From contig JBOZIK010000001.1 in assembly GCA_051453625.1 (NCBI GenBank), positions 150,967,059 through 151,031,058 on the forward strand: 64,000 nt of DNA, read 5' to 3'. This DNA is from Welwitschia mirabilis (taxonomy: Eukaryota; Gnetophyta; Gnetopsida; Welwitschiales). Positions 10,031-22,636 of this stretch are shown here, piece after piece (position 1 is the stretch's first letter; the number at the start of each line of letters is the position of its first letter). The position numbers and the translations under genes were made by a program. A model generated the notes under the pieces. It did no database searches. It saw only the letters and a list, made by a program, of their open reading frames with translations, and was not told the DNA's origin.

Positions 10031-11720
10031 TAATAAAAATTGAAATCAAATGCAATGGACCATCATCCACTTGGTCATGTGAATGATAGGGGGGGCGATG
10101 ATCATAAAAAAACTAAACTATAAAAACTTCAAAACTTTGAAAACTACAAAAAGAAAGATTACTTTCTTACTATCATGTAGATGACAGATAGGATGATAGT
10201 ACTTTATTACAAAACTATGGTAGAAAAAAATTGTGAAAACAAAAAATAAATTCAATATTTTAAAACTATCTTGTCCAATCTCATTTGAATGATAGAGAGA
10301 ATGACAGGGTCCCTAAAAATTACAAAACATAAAATTTTACAGTAATAAATATACCTTAAACAATACTAAAAATATAACATTAATTCAAATAAATAACCTA
10401 AACAAAAAGATTTAAGGTACTTATCTAATTAATGATAATCCTCTTAGCTCCTTGCAACCTTTCCTAGCAACAGCATAAAAATGTTATAGTGTGAATTTAT
10501 GTAATCTAAAAATCTTTTAGGTAAATTTGTAAATCATATAACTTCCATAAAACACATGCTAGTATAGATAGGAGTTTACTCGAATGTCATAATTTCAATG
10601 AAGGCACTAGGCTTAGAGTTAGAAAATTGACTTCCAAAACTAGTTTTTGTTTTTAATTCTTTACTGACTGAAAATAAATAATAAAGTAAATGCAATGCAA
10701 GATGAATAAAAATGAAATGAAAGTAAATAAAAATGGAAATGAAATGGATTCTTTTGGTTTCTAATCCTTTTATCACAAGGACTAGCCTCTAGTCTTTCTG
10801 TCACAAAGACTATCATTTCTATAATTTATATCAATTAAGAAGAGCATTTAAATATTTCTTAGCCAAAAAAAACTATGAGATCTAATAAGTAAAAAAATGC
10901 AATATGCAATATGGAATGAAATGAAAATGTAATACAGATCTACTACTAATCAAGATCAACCTTAACAAAGGTTGCTCTCATGATTTAAATAAATCATAAA
11001 ACTTTTACTTAACTATGACCAACTTAGACCATAAGAGACATTCACAAAATTAGAATGAAAAAAGTATTTGTATTGATTTAAAAAACTTTACATCCACTTA
11101 CAATAGAATAATAACACCTCAATAGAGGAGACATAGCCTAACACCAAGAAAATGCCTTTCTGTAATCACTGGATGGACCTCTTACCTTCAAACTTCTGTC
11201 ATAAGCATATCAAGTATAAAAGATGGTTTGAAAGGAAAAGACAGAAGGGTATTTATAGTTTTACNNNNNNNNNNNNTCCTTGATGTTGGTTAAGAAAACC
11301 CCAACAGCCCACATGGGTCACTTGACCCCATTTACAATAATATTTATTTCAAAACATGTAAAAGTAAATGTCATCTCACCTATTATAGGGATGACCAAGG
11401 GGACGACACTACCTAGCCCCATGGGTTGTATGCCCTTGTGATGGCATTAGCCATGTAAATTCTGCATGTCGTCAGGATGATAGAGGGATGACATCCTACT
11501 ATCATGTGCTCCATGTGCTGCTATCAGTGCTGTAGCCTTTTTCCATGTGATTAAGATTGTTGTTCTGTCTGTAATGTAGATAACAAATGAAATAACACCA
11601 CTAAAACTTCATGTGTGTGTGTTGTTCATGTATTGTGCATGTTGGGTAGTAGTTCTATTGTCCCCTCTATCATGGGGACGACAGTGGAGACAACACCTCT
11701 CCTAAGCTCCTCAAGTAAAG
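10031..11720. repeat. Unclassified repeat with recurring CATC-rich motifs, possibly a minus-strand LTR
   Basis: Words of the type CATCATCCACTTGGTCATG...GATGATAG occur near 10070, 10180, 10290, 11390, 11470 and 11665. Each is a decayed short palindrome flanked by words such as ACAAAACTATGG or CCCTAAAAATTACAAAAC. On the minus strand a TATA-like CTATAAATAC is at 11249-11258, consistent with an LTR promoter reading leftward. A 12-N gap interrupts it at 11265-11276. Neither ends nor target duplications were found, so the LTR reading is tentative. Confidence 0.35.
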
Positions 11721-12950
11721 TAAACTAGTCTTCTTCATCCTTAGTATTCCTTTAATATGTTAAGTATCATAACATATCTTAAATGCTTTTGATTATGCCA
11801 AGAATTACATGCTTCCATAATCCTCCTATCATCTCTCTATAGTCATCAGAATTACATCTAAACTTGTATAAATGTCCTGCATAAGTACTTTAAGTATATC
11901 ATCAAATTCCTATAAATTGGCATCTCAGCAATGCCAAATGATACTTAAAAGTAATACTTCATCAAACGTTACCAAACTTATATCATGTATCATGTGCCTT
12001 CTTACATAGTTGCTAGGGTTTCTAAGCATCACTTAGGGTTTCCTTCTTGGTTTGTATGAAATAAATACTTCTTTTCCATCAACCATTCATTCATCTTATT
12101 TATCACTAGAATTTCTCATAACAAGAGATTAAAGGGCAAGAAATTCATTCTTATCATTGTAGAGAGATGTCTTCTTTAGTGTTGGATTGTGTATCCTTTA
12201 TTAAGATGCTGCTACTTTGTAACATACATGTTAATTCAAATTAATCAAAACTCTATTTTACTTTCCATGTCTTTTTAATGTACATGTTCTTTATGATTCA
12301 TGTTTCTTTTGATTTTATAATAGCTTCATCTATTATATAGATCATGAAGATAACCTTTGTTAATGTTGACATTAATAGTTTATGTGCATTACATTTCATC
12401 TTCTAGAGTAACTTGCATTATTTTCATATTCTATTTGACATACTTAATAGCTTACATAGGTCTTAGTTAGTGATGATTTCCTTTATTGATCTAGGTTACA
12501 CAATGTCAATATCCATGATAGGTTGATTTGATAATCGAATAGATGATGCATCTAGATTAGGCTTGCATTTCATTTACATAGTGTATTTTCTTTCCACTAT
12601 TTACTTGACATTTTTGTTTTGTTTTACATAGAAGATACATAAACATTACATGTGAAATTAATTCTTTTTTTTTTCACCTATGCCTTCAACAACTTAAGAC
12701 ATTTAGATCACTTCCATTTATATTATCATGTTGTAATTTATAATATATATTTTTGATTGATAATATTTAATAAGAACATGAAAGATTACACAAATACACA
12801 CACAACAATGAATGAATCTTAAGTTTCTGATCTTAATTCTTTTACTATAAAATTCTATCAAACCTTCTAGGATATTATCAAATTTGATGTATGTTATTTA
12901 GATTTCAAAAAATTTTAGAAGAGTTGTCTTTTATATACTTTTTAATAATA
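11721..12950. other. AT-rich sequence, nothing recognised
   Basis: No coding similarity was seen. AGGGTTT words near 12016-12052 resemble plant 5' leaders or LTR parts but lead to no reading frame. Confidence 0.4.
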
Positions 12951-12954
12951 CTCT

Positions 12955-13921
12955 TATCACCCTCTTTCCCAAAATGAAAAATGTAAAAAATCCTCATCAA
13001 TATTGGCTAATCAGTTTATGAAATATTTTTTATAATATTTGTTATATTATTATTGAAAAAAATATTGAAACTCTCCTTTTAAGCATGACTTCCTCCTCTT
13101 AATATGGCTCTATAACATGTAGAGTCATCCATGAGAACATCATTTTAGCTACTGAATTCCCCATTTTCACCACTATAAAAATAAGCTTATTATGTTGCTC
13201 AATCTTAACATAACTAAATTATTTAACATAGTTTAGTGGATATAGTATAGAAACAAGGTATTTTCATGTCTATTAGGCAATTTATTTACTTTTTCATCTT
13301 AATTTCAACCTTATTTATTATACTTAATGGTGAGTAAGATAGCTATTTTTAAGGAATCAGTGATCTCAACTAGGGTGGACCTCTTTCCCCTGGCATATTT
13401 ATTCTTATGATGGATTCCTTATGTAAACTATTTTATTAGAGTTAGATCATAGTTACTAAATTAGCTCTCTCATATCTCATTCTTTAGTTTGTGGATGACA
13501 CTCTTTTATACCTTGACACTAGTATTCTTATTGCTTGACAAGTTCATAGCATCTTAAATGAGTTTCATAACTTTTTAGGTTTTATGATCAATTGGCACAA
13601 ATTAAAGGTTCTTCTTATTGACTCTTCTCAAAAAATAAGGTTAGACATCTAGAAGGTTTAGTATTATTTGTAAGCATACTGCAATGATGCTTATCTTAAG
13701 ATTTCTCTTAATTATGATTAGAACATTGATAATATTTGGTCTACTTGATAAGAAAAATTGTAGCTAGATTAACTAAATTAAATAAGAAATTCATTTCAAA
13801 TGTATGGAAAATCCTCATTACCAAATATTATCTAGTAAGCATAGCCATTTATCCTACTAGTTACTTTCATAACGATAGCTTAAGGAGTTTTTTTAGCTTT
13901 CTTCTTCTTCCATTAATGTAA
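12955..13921 (+). pseudogene. L1-type LINE reverse transcriptase relic
   Basis: Readable RT blocks occur in order with frameshifts. A fingers segment (PHQYWPISLWNIFYN-like, TAG-type stops included) lies near 12990-13035 and an IHENIILATEF segment near 13123-13155. A GFF..SRGLRQG-like remnant follows near 13345-13390. The catalytic FVDDTLLYLDTS is at 13488-13523 and a thumb-type segment (INWHKLKVLLIDSS) near 13590-13630. The plant L1 form is FADDTLLFLD. The relic lacks endonuclease and 3' end and stops where the LTR of element C begins at about 13922, so that element may have inserted into it or replaced its 3' part. Confidence 0.7.
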
Positions 13922-14531
13922 TGTACCTCTTTTTATTTAAAACAAAGTAGATGTTTATTTTTATTTTTAGCTATGTATAGCTTTATACTTTTAATTCTTT
14001 GTAACCTACATTATTAAAATATTTTGCTATCTAAGTGAGTTTTTTTAGTTAATTGCTCACGACCTCTTTTATATTATGGATTTTAAGTACATTAGGTTCT
14101 TACTTTTATGCTTATTTTAGGGCTATAAAAAAGCAAGTAATTTTTTAATTCACTAATTTTTAGATTATGAATACGATTATGTCATCACAACATGATTCAT
14201 CATTACTTGATAATTTGAAGTATGTTTTAGAAAGATAAAAGATATCATTGAAGTGAAAAATCAATGATGTAGAAGTTGAGCTAAACCTTAGAGCTTACTT
14301 TCTTCTCTACCTTCCTAAATAAAGTTTTAACACATTTTAACTCTCCCTACCTCTCTCTCTATCTCTTTCTTCCCCACCTCCCCCCCACACCCACTCCCTC
14401 CGTCCCTCCCTCTTCCTCACTCTCCCATTAGCTTTTATTATAAGTAATACTTATGTAATTTTTGTAATTTACCCTTGTTATCCTTGTGGAGAGAATGATA
14501 TTAAGTATTAATTCAATTTAAATCTAGTTCA
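13922..14531 (+). mobile_element. Element C, 5' LTR
   Basis: This aligns collinearly with 20881-21435. Shared landmarks are TGTACCTC/TGTGTTTC starts, AACCTACATTA, TACATTAGGTTCTTAC, AGATATCATTGAAGTGAA, AAAGTTTTAACACATTT and the end TTTAAATCTAGTTCA. It starts TG and ends CA. This copy has an extra pyrimidine-rich block (14340-14425). Boundaries are good to a few tens of bases. No primer site was recognised after the end. Confidence 0.7.
14371..14416 (-). other. C-rich tract, G-quadruplex-capable on the minus strand
   Basis: The minus strand reads as at least six runs of three or more G separated by loops of one to five bases. The tract lies inside the 5' LTR of element C and is absent from the matching place in the 3' LTR, where a T/C-rich run stands instead. 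Confidence 0.6.
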
Positions 14532-15980
14532 TTATAATTAAATGAATAGATTTTAATATCATTGTTAGGGATAATGACATGTCATTTACTTAGAAAAAGT
14601 ACAAAGTTTACTTTATTGCATTGTTTATAGTTTAGTTTTTATTTTTATAATGGTTGATTCTAGTATACTCCAATGACATTCAAACTGATTCTATTTCATT
14701 TTTATTCATTTGTTTATTTTCTTTCTATCTAGTGATTAATACTAATCATTTTTAGTAATACCCAAACTAGTTTAGTTTTGATTTTTCTTTACATTTTCTA
14801 CTCTAACTTGATCTATATTAAATATAAAAAATTTTGTGTTGTTGGTTTAACAAATTTTAACACATTGCAATCAAGGATAAAAAGACTAAAATTTATCTCA
14901 CTCTATGCATTTTTTTTTCATTTCTTGCATTTTCTTAATCTGGTTGTTTAATTTTCTCTTTCATGCATTCTCCCAATCCATTGCTATAAATGCTAAAATG
15001 AAAAAAAAATTAGGATTTAATTTTCTTTATGATTAATTTTGAGTGTACTACCATTTTTTCATTTCTATTATGATTTTTGTGATCCCATTACATCAAACAC
15101 TCTACAAGAATTTTGCAAATCCTTGAGAGTTTTTTGAGATTAAAAATCACATATTTATTAGTGTTGTTGCCTTCGCTCACTAGAACCACTAGCTTTCTAA
15201 GCAGAAGCCTCTAAAAAAGTTTCCAAACCTTTTTTCAAAACTTATAAATATTATATCATTTAGGTTGTATTTTAAACCTTTTTAGAATTTGTCTAAAATT
15301 AATTTGAACATTTTATGCCTTGCATCCATGACAAGTTAGGTATATTAATTAGAAATTTCTTTAATATGAATCCCATTACCAAAGAGGAATAGAGAGTCTT
15401 AAAGAAAAACTAATCCAGTGATAACACTCAAACAGAAAAAAAATCTTTATCTTAATAATAAATCCATTTCAAATTTAATTTTTGATTTTTCCTTAATGTA
15501 TTATAATCAAACTGAGAATTAATTGACTAATTAATTGCCTTCTATCTTAGCCAACATATAATAAAAGTCAAAAATAATGCAACTAATAATTTCCGTAAGC
15601 AAATTCTTCATGATTATCTTTAACCTCAATGCTTAAGAACCACTTCATATATAGTACAACATTTTTATACTACATATTTGGATTCAAACCATTAGCTATC
15701 TAGTTTTTACTTTACTTCTATAGCTTAGAATCAAAAGACCCATACTTACACCTTAAGGAATTTGAATGTGTGTTGTCAATCGTACCCTAATATTAGATCA
15801 CTTGCAACACTCTTAGGCTTGCTATTTTTCTATGTTTCTTAAAAATAAAAGATAAATCTTCTCTTTACACTCCCAATTCCTTATTACTTAAATCATGGTC
15901 TGACTTAAATAAGGTTTTTATACCTAAATTCTTTCCCAATTATAGAGTAAATTCTTTAAGAAGAGAGATAATGAGTTATA
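14532..15980 (+). other. 5' internal region of element C, no readable coding
   Basis: This lies between the 5' LTR and the first recognisable gag sequence. It is AT-rich and heavily decayed. The gag N-terminus should lie in its right part, but I could not read it. Confidence 0.4.
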
Positions 15981-15989
15981 AGAAGAAGT

Positions 15990-16330
15990 AACATAATACC
16001 TTTTCCCAAGAATTAAAAAGATCTAATTACTTTTACAAAAATGGCTACAACGTGGAATTAAGCAAGGGGAAAATTTTAGTTTATTTTGTAATGGATTTTC
16101 TACAAATAATAGGCAATTAGTTAAGATGATAAGTAGAGATATGTTTTTTAACATGCCATTATATAAAGTTTGGGATTACCTCAAATCCATATTTAAGAGC
16201 TTAAAAATTGGAATAATCCAACTAAACTAGGTAGATTTTATTATTCTATTATGTCCACTAGTATATTCAAAGTATTTGATAACTTAGAAGTCAATAATAG
16301 GATAAATGAATTAGTAAGAAGAGTAGAATC
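15990..16330 (+). pseudogene. Element C gag fragment (Tat/Athila-like gypsy)
   Basis: Around 16060-16212 one frame reads FSLFCNGFSTNNRQLVKMIS and then DMFFNMPLYKVWDYL. This fits the conserved gag block of Athila-type elements (FYNGL...R..V....G..F.N..P..A...L). It is broken downstream by stops. Gag would form the particle coat. The zinc knuckle region is not readable. Same orientation as the protease relic 1.3 kb downstream and enclosed by the two LTRs. Confidence 0.6.
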
Positions 16331-16580
16331 ATTATCCATCTCATCTTTACCTTTAGCCAAAAAACCTACATACCTACTTTTATATAATTAAATACATGAA
16401 ATAGTTGAGTGTGTATCCATTCTCCTATTTTAGCATACTATAAATAAACATTTTAATGTCATAAGTCTTCAATGCTAAAACAAAAAGGATAACCCCTATT
16501 CCAACATGTCCAACCCAGGGAGGAGGAACTACTTCAACATTTCTTAAAAGAAATATAATTCATATAATTAAAATTAAAAC

Positions 16581-16640
16581 AACTAACTAAAAAATTCATT
16601 TTTCAATTAAAAAAACTAACTAAAAAATTCATTTTTCAAT
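16581..16640 (+). repeat. 27-bp tandem duplication
   Basis: The same 27 bases lie at 16581-16607 and 16614-16640, six bases apart. The exact identity within heavily decayed sequence indicates a recent local duplication or an assembly effect. Confidence 0.75.
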
Positions 16641-17439
16641 CATCCTCTTATTCTTTTCCACTAAAACTATTAAAAATCATTTTCATGTACCCATTTTAAA
16701 AGAATCATTAAAAAAGTTCATGGAAATTTAGATCTAGTTCAACCACAGTCATCATCAAAATCTTAAGCAACATGCCTCCTTCTTAAATAATCTTGAATAA
16801 ACCACTCAAACCCTTACTCAAGTTCTTTAATAAATTAGGCAAATTCAAATACACATTCTCATTTTTTTAAAATAAAGAAAACTAAGTAAACTCCACATGA
16901 GTTCATAGTCAAACCTTAAAGGAATCAGATTCATGAAGCAAGAGTTAAGCCAAATTAAATAAATAGATCTATTAAATGATGTTAGGAGAAAAAAACAAAT
17001 ATTGAAAAACAAATTCAAGCCAAATACAACAAATTAAAAAAAAACTCCCATAATAAACAAATCAAAGTAAAAATTAAAAGATAGAAGATCGTCTTATATA
17101 TAATGTTAACCCTTTCTACAAGCATTAAGTAAGAAAATAGTAAATAACTTAAAAAAATCTTTCTCCATTTATAAAGATCCTTTACCTTTTCTACAATGAC
17201 TTAGAAAGGAAAACATAGAAAAAAAATGGCTAGAGGCCTTAGAAATTTTTAAGAAAGTTTATATCAACATTTATATTTTATAAGAGAAGAAAAGGTACCC
17301 TCATATGAAAAATTCCTTAAGGATATAGAGATAATAAAGAGACAAATAAATGCAAAGTGTAAATCCTTCTTATCTCAATAAACTAGTATAATCATTTAAA
17401 ACAATTACCTAACAAGAGTCATTACAATTAGATATAAAG

Positions 17440-18011
17440 ATATTAAGCAAGCCTTATCAGACTTGGAGTGATACTCCATTATGTGTATGAGAAACTTAGA
17501 TTAAATGATCTTGTACCATTAGCTAATAACTTTATAAAGGTATGATTAATATTAGTTAAAAATGTAATAGTTTCAATAGGTAATTGCTATTTCCTAATAG
17601 ATTTCATTATCTTAGAAATAAAAATAATAAAACATAATATGGTATAAATCATTTTAGAAAAACCTTTTCTTGTGAGATCCAATACTCTCGTTAATTATTG
17701 AAAAGATTAAATGAAAATATTATTTGGTAATTTGACTATAAAAATTTAATATTTTCGACATGATGAAATTATCAAAAGACCCTGAAGAGGTAAATCTTAT
17801 TAATAAAATTTGTTACTCTGGATGTCTTCCTCATGCATTAAATATTTTCCACTTTGAATTCAAATTAACCATTAATAATGAAAATAATTATTTCAATACT
17901 TTGAAATTATATCATAGAAGTGTAAAACATATTTCTTTAAATCCTATCAAATCTTTGTTTAAGAAATATTTTTTTCAGTATTACTTAAAGAAGCATAAAA
18001 ATGTCATATGA
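17440..18011 (+). pseudogene. Element C aspartic protease and following linker relic (gypsy)
   Basis: With frameshifts, the region 17457-17525 reads like SDLG followed by HYVYEKLRLNDLVPLA, matching the DLGAS...LGL...ADRS pattern of gypsy retropepsins. Next come FLIDFIILE (about 17605) and IILEKPFLV (about 17650), the D..VL......ILGRPFL block with Gly-Arg replaced. FGNLTIK follows near 17730. The open frame 17760-18011 then covers the linker towards RT but shows no motif of its own. RT, RNase H and integrase are not recognised downstream, although about 2.9 kb remains before the 3' LTR. Confidence 0.6.
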
Positions 18012-20880
18012 TGGAACTGATTTGACTTTGCATATTTGAACTCTACTATTGCACTCCTCTTCTTTATTTGAATTTTTAAACTTGTGTGTAGAGTATTCCC
18101 TTAAAAATATTCCTCATCCTATGCCATTAGTTAATGCTTATTTTTTAACTCTAAGTATAATAGTTATAATGCTTTTTAATCTTCTGAAACTTTTAAAATG
18201 AGTCATTCCATAGGAATTAAAGTATTTCCTAATACTATTTTTCTTATGAAAATTCCAAAACATTATTACTTATTCAATCATCCACTTAAGCTTATGAATT
18301 CATCCATTTCATTTTCAAATAATCTTATAAAACTCACAAACCATCCACCTCAGTCATTTACTTATGAATTTATAAAACTTAGAGATCAAGGATAATGACT
18401 ATTAATAAAAATAAACAATGAGTTATCTCATTACCATCTAAGTAACAATTACAAATAGATCCATTTATAGGTTTTGAAGGAAAATTTATATCTATTTTTA
18501 TTTTTAACTTTAAATTCACATTCAATTAAGGTCTATGATTTTAGTGAAACATTGCTAAAAGAGGAGAAATCTATTTTCATCTTATGTTCCTTATATTTAA
18601 GTTTTTTGTTGAGAGCATATCTTTCTTGATTAGGCTAATGAACTAATGAACCTTCTAATGTGTATAAAAAATGAATCCCAGAAGAAGTCAAAAAGAAAAA
18701 TAATATCTTTTTTTAAAATGTACATCTTATTAATCACTTAATTGGGTTTATTTAACTCGACTAAAGCTATGAAAACTTGCTAGCAATGTAGCTCTAATGA
18801 TTTAATTACANNNNNNNNNNNNNNNNNNNNNNNNNNNNNNNNNNNNNNNNNNNNNNNNNNNNNNNNNNNNNNNNNNNNNNNNNNNNNNNNNNNNNNNNNN
18901 NNNNNNNNNNNNNNNNNNNNNNNNNNNNNNNNNNNNNNNNNNNNNNNNNNNNNNNNNNNNNNNNNNNNNNNNNNNNNNNNNNNNNNNNNNNNNNNNNNNN
19001 NNNNNNNNNNNNNNNNNNNNNNNNNNNNNNNNNNNNNNNNNNNNNNNNNNNNNNNNNNNNNNNNNNNNNNNNNNNNNNNNNNNNNNNNNNNNNNNNNNNN
19101 NNNNNNNNNNNNNNNNNNNNNNNNNNNNNNNNNNNNNNNNNNNNNNNNNNNNNNNNNNNNNNNNNNNNNNNNNNNNNNNNNNNNNNNNNNNNNNNNNNNN
19201 NNNNNNNNNNNNNNNNNNNNNNNNNNNNNNNNNNNNNNNNNNNNNNNNNNNNNNNNNNNNNNNCATTAGGCCTATAAATAGTCACTAGCAATGAACATTG
19301 ATTTCTTTATAAAACAACATTCTTAACTCTATTAGAAGAAAATTTCATAACATTGAATGCTTAATGTGATTTAAAGGCTTAAAACAAATGACATGTATGC
19401 TAGTAGAAAAGGAAAATAAAGGAAAGAAATAGATCAGAATTAAAGGCCTTCTATGTTCTATTGCCTTTTAAATTTCATACTTAAATTTTTTAATGATTTC
19501 TTAAATTTGTAATAGTAGTTTAGTCAATAATACACTTATTTGATATTGAGATTTATTAAACATTATAAGACTATAACAAAGATATTAACTTAGGTAGTTT
19601 TTTCCTCCTTTATTTATTGGTTGTGTGGTTGTGTTATTTTTTATATCTTCATTTCCATCTCTATTACCAATTTTACTTCATCTTCATTTCATCACAAATA
19701 AAGATCATAAGGCATAAACCATTTTTTATGAATTAAACTTTTACTTATAATTTTTAAAAAAATTACATTAGGTAGTTTTTTTCTTTTTATACATATATTA
19801 TGTCACTTTGCATCTTTGTCTTTCAATAAAAAGAATTGTTGGGATTATTCTAAGGATTTATTCTCAAAATGGTTTAAAGAATTTCTATTATAAAACTTTA
19901 AGAATGAAATTTAGTGTTGATTAGGGGGTATGACATATAGTTTTTACATTTTTTTCACAAAATTTTCAAATTTGAAAGCCTTGATTAGCCATAAATTTTT
20001 GAAAGATATATCATTTTTCAACTTAAATGTTTTGCCTTAGATATTTTTCCCATGTTAATCATTTCATTATTAATGTTTTACTTAGAGTATAGTAAAAGTC
20101 TAGTTACATATGTGTTAGCATGTATAAATTGATATTCTAATCAAGTTATCTAATCACTTTAGCTAAATACGAGACATTAACATAATTGTTTTATCATGAA
20201 ATTATGTCCTCTATTTCTTTTTAATAGTATCTATGGACTTGTTATCTTCACATGACATTTATCTTATTTTGAAGAACATGCTAAAAAATGATGATCATTT
20301 AGTCTAAAACATTAGTTCCACTATTTAGATCATTGACACTACTAGTTCTTCTATGTATAAAACTTCAAATCATATGTTCTAAACTTCTCATGAAAAATAT
20401 AGCTAAATCTAGTTATGGTCTTGAATAATTTCACCTTAGAAATAACTAGTATCATCAATAACATGACGATGATAATGATTACATGCAATAGTAACATCTG
20501 GTAGTGCTAAGTAAAATGATGGTAAAGAGACATGATAGCATCATTAGTTAACATAAGTCATAGAATCCAAAAGTCAAGTCTTAGTCTTATCATGATTATT
20601 TCTATCTAATGTAAGATGAAAAAACCTTATAAAATGCTATAAGATATATTTTATAACTACTAACTTAATGTTGTAAGCCAAATATTTATAAGCATTCTCC
20701 ATGTCATGCTCACTTATAAAAGAGCCTTGAGCCTTTATTTGTAACATCCTTGACTTTGATAAAGCAATAGAACCTTAGAAACATAAATTTAACATGGCCT
20801 TTTAATGACTTCCTTTGGGAGTGATCTTGTTTCAAGGATATTTTAAGGAGTCATTTACAACTTCCTTGTTCCTCTTTTAA
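18012..20880 (+). other. 3' internal region of element C, unreadable, with a 453-N gap
   Basis: No RT or integrase motif could be read. A gap occupies 18811-19263 and may hold part of pol, but the space is shorter than a full pol. A TATA-like CTATAAATAGTC near 19270 raises the possibility of another LTR fragment. The segment just before the 3' LTR contains TTTCAAGGATATTTTAAGGAG (about 20831-20851), a possible decayed polypurine region. Confidence 0.4.
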
Positions 20881-21435
20881 TGTGTTTCTTTTGATTTAAT
20901 TAAAAGTATATTTTCATTTTATTTTAAGTTATGGATATTTTTTTACTTTTAATGCTTAGTAAACCTACATTAACAAATTATTTTATCATTTGAGTAAGTT
21001 CTTAGTCAATTATTCTAAGTATCTTTTATTTAAGAAATCTTAAATACATTAATTCCTTACTTTCCATGCTTACTCTAGGACTATGAAGGACTAAGTCACT
21101 TTCAAACTCACTAATTCACATATGATTAATGTGACTACATCCCCATGACTTTAGCTATCATTACTTGATAATGTAAAGTATGGTTTAGGAAGGCATAAGA
21201 TATCATTAAAGTGAAGAATCCTTGGTGGATACGTTGGACGAACTCTTAAATATTGCTTGCTTCCCTACCTCTTCTAATAAAGTTTTAACACATTTCAAAT
21301 CTCTCTTTCTCTTTTTTTCTTTTCTTTTATTGTGACTTATAATTAGTCAAGACTTTTGTAATTTCTATACGTTAATCCAATTATTATTGTAAAGAGAATA
21401 ACATTAAGTATTAACTTTAGTTTAAATCTAGTTCA
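20881..21435 (+). mobile_element. Element C, 3' LTR
   Basis: Direct-repeat partner of 13922-14531, somewhat shorter because it lacks most of the C-rich block. It starts TGTGTTTC and ends AATCTAGTTCA. Candidate 5-bp flanking duplications (TGTAA before the 5' LTR, TTATA after this one) do not match, so boundaries or flanks have mutated. Confidence 0.7.
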
Positions 21436-22251
21436 TTATACTCAAATTAATACTTGTTATTATTTCTAGTTTTTAATATGAATTGTTTTAAGATTTTCTT
21501 TCTTTTAAGTTTTATTTTGTATAAGAATTAGACTTACCAATTAATTTTTAAACTTTTTATTAAGAAGAACTAGCTTTTATTAGTTTATTTATAGCTTAGT
21601 ATGAGCTTTTCAAACTATATCAAAGTTTATTTAGAAAAAATAACTAATGTAACTATTAGAATCAATGGCATCATACGTCGTAAGGGGATAAATAAGTCTT
21701 ATAAAGAATAGAAGGATTAACAAATTATAAGTTAAAAACGTAACCTTATAAGCCACTGCTAAACTAGACTATAAAGAGTAAGGACTACATAATCCTATCT
21801 TAACATATAACAAATTTATTGTTACTTAACTTTTAATAACAAAAATGTACCACTAAACATACATAATCTTAAGAAGAACTACATAAGTATAGATTGAATT
21901 AAGAGTTAGACAATTAATTCATACTTCATCATTGGAAACTACCTAGCTTAGAGTTTATCATCATTAAAGCTCTTTTCTTTATTCATTTATTATAACTATT
22001 TCATTTAAAACTTAAAATTAGTACAACTACAATGAGTTTTTATCTTATCATGAGGTTAGAATCCTTTCTTCCTTATCCTTAAGTATGAGGAAATGATTAA
22101 ATCATGAGGCATTTAGCTTATTAAAATCTATCACTTAAACAATGTTAATTTAAAATTATTTGTAATGTTTGTATCACTAGTGAATACACTTTAATCGATG
22201 TTTATGTCTACATTTATTATTTCATTATTAATTTAATTAATATTATGTATT
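21436..22251. other. AT-rich sequence, nothing recognised
   Basis: No coding similarity, repeat or RNA gene was recognised on either strand. Confidence 0.4.
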
Positions 22252-22320
22252 CACTATTAGAAATTGGATCTATTACAACATTTATTTTAAAAAACATTTT
22301 AGAGAAAAATGGTTATGAGA
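22252..22320 (+). mobile_element. CACTA-like transposon left terminus
   Basis: CACTATTAGAAATTGG at 22252-22267 matches the usual plant CACTA end (CACTACTAGAAATT). It continues with a segment that looks like the common subterminal hairpin after loss of CG sites (ACAACATTTATTTTAAAAAACATTTTAGAG). No matching right end was found nearby and no transposase was seen. The next recognisable features inside the presumed element are the H2B and kinase relics. Confidence 0.5.
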
Positions 22321-22636
22321 ATGTTTTTGTATGTAAACATTATAATTAAATTTTTAATTTTGTTTTTATGATGTGTATACTTAGGAACTCCTTAATTGTA
22401 CATCATTAAGGAAGAAAATAGGGAATTTTTTACTGAATATACTAAAATGAATTTAAATGTGGCATTTTTATATAAATACCCTTAATCAAAATAGAGTCTT
22501 TGAACAATTTCAAATTATTGTTCCTTTTATTTTTGTTTATTAAAAATAGAGTTTTGAGTTTTAGGAATGAAAATATGCATCCATATCATTATTTGATCTT
22601 TTATGATTTTCATCTTAGGTAAAAGAGTGAGGAGTG

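Noticed and set aside
13917-21440. Target-site duplication of element C
   Set aside because: The 5-mers next to the inferred LTR ends (TGTAA and TTATA) do not match; boundaries are not exact enough.
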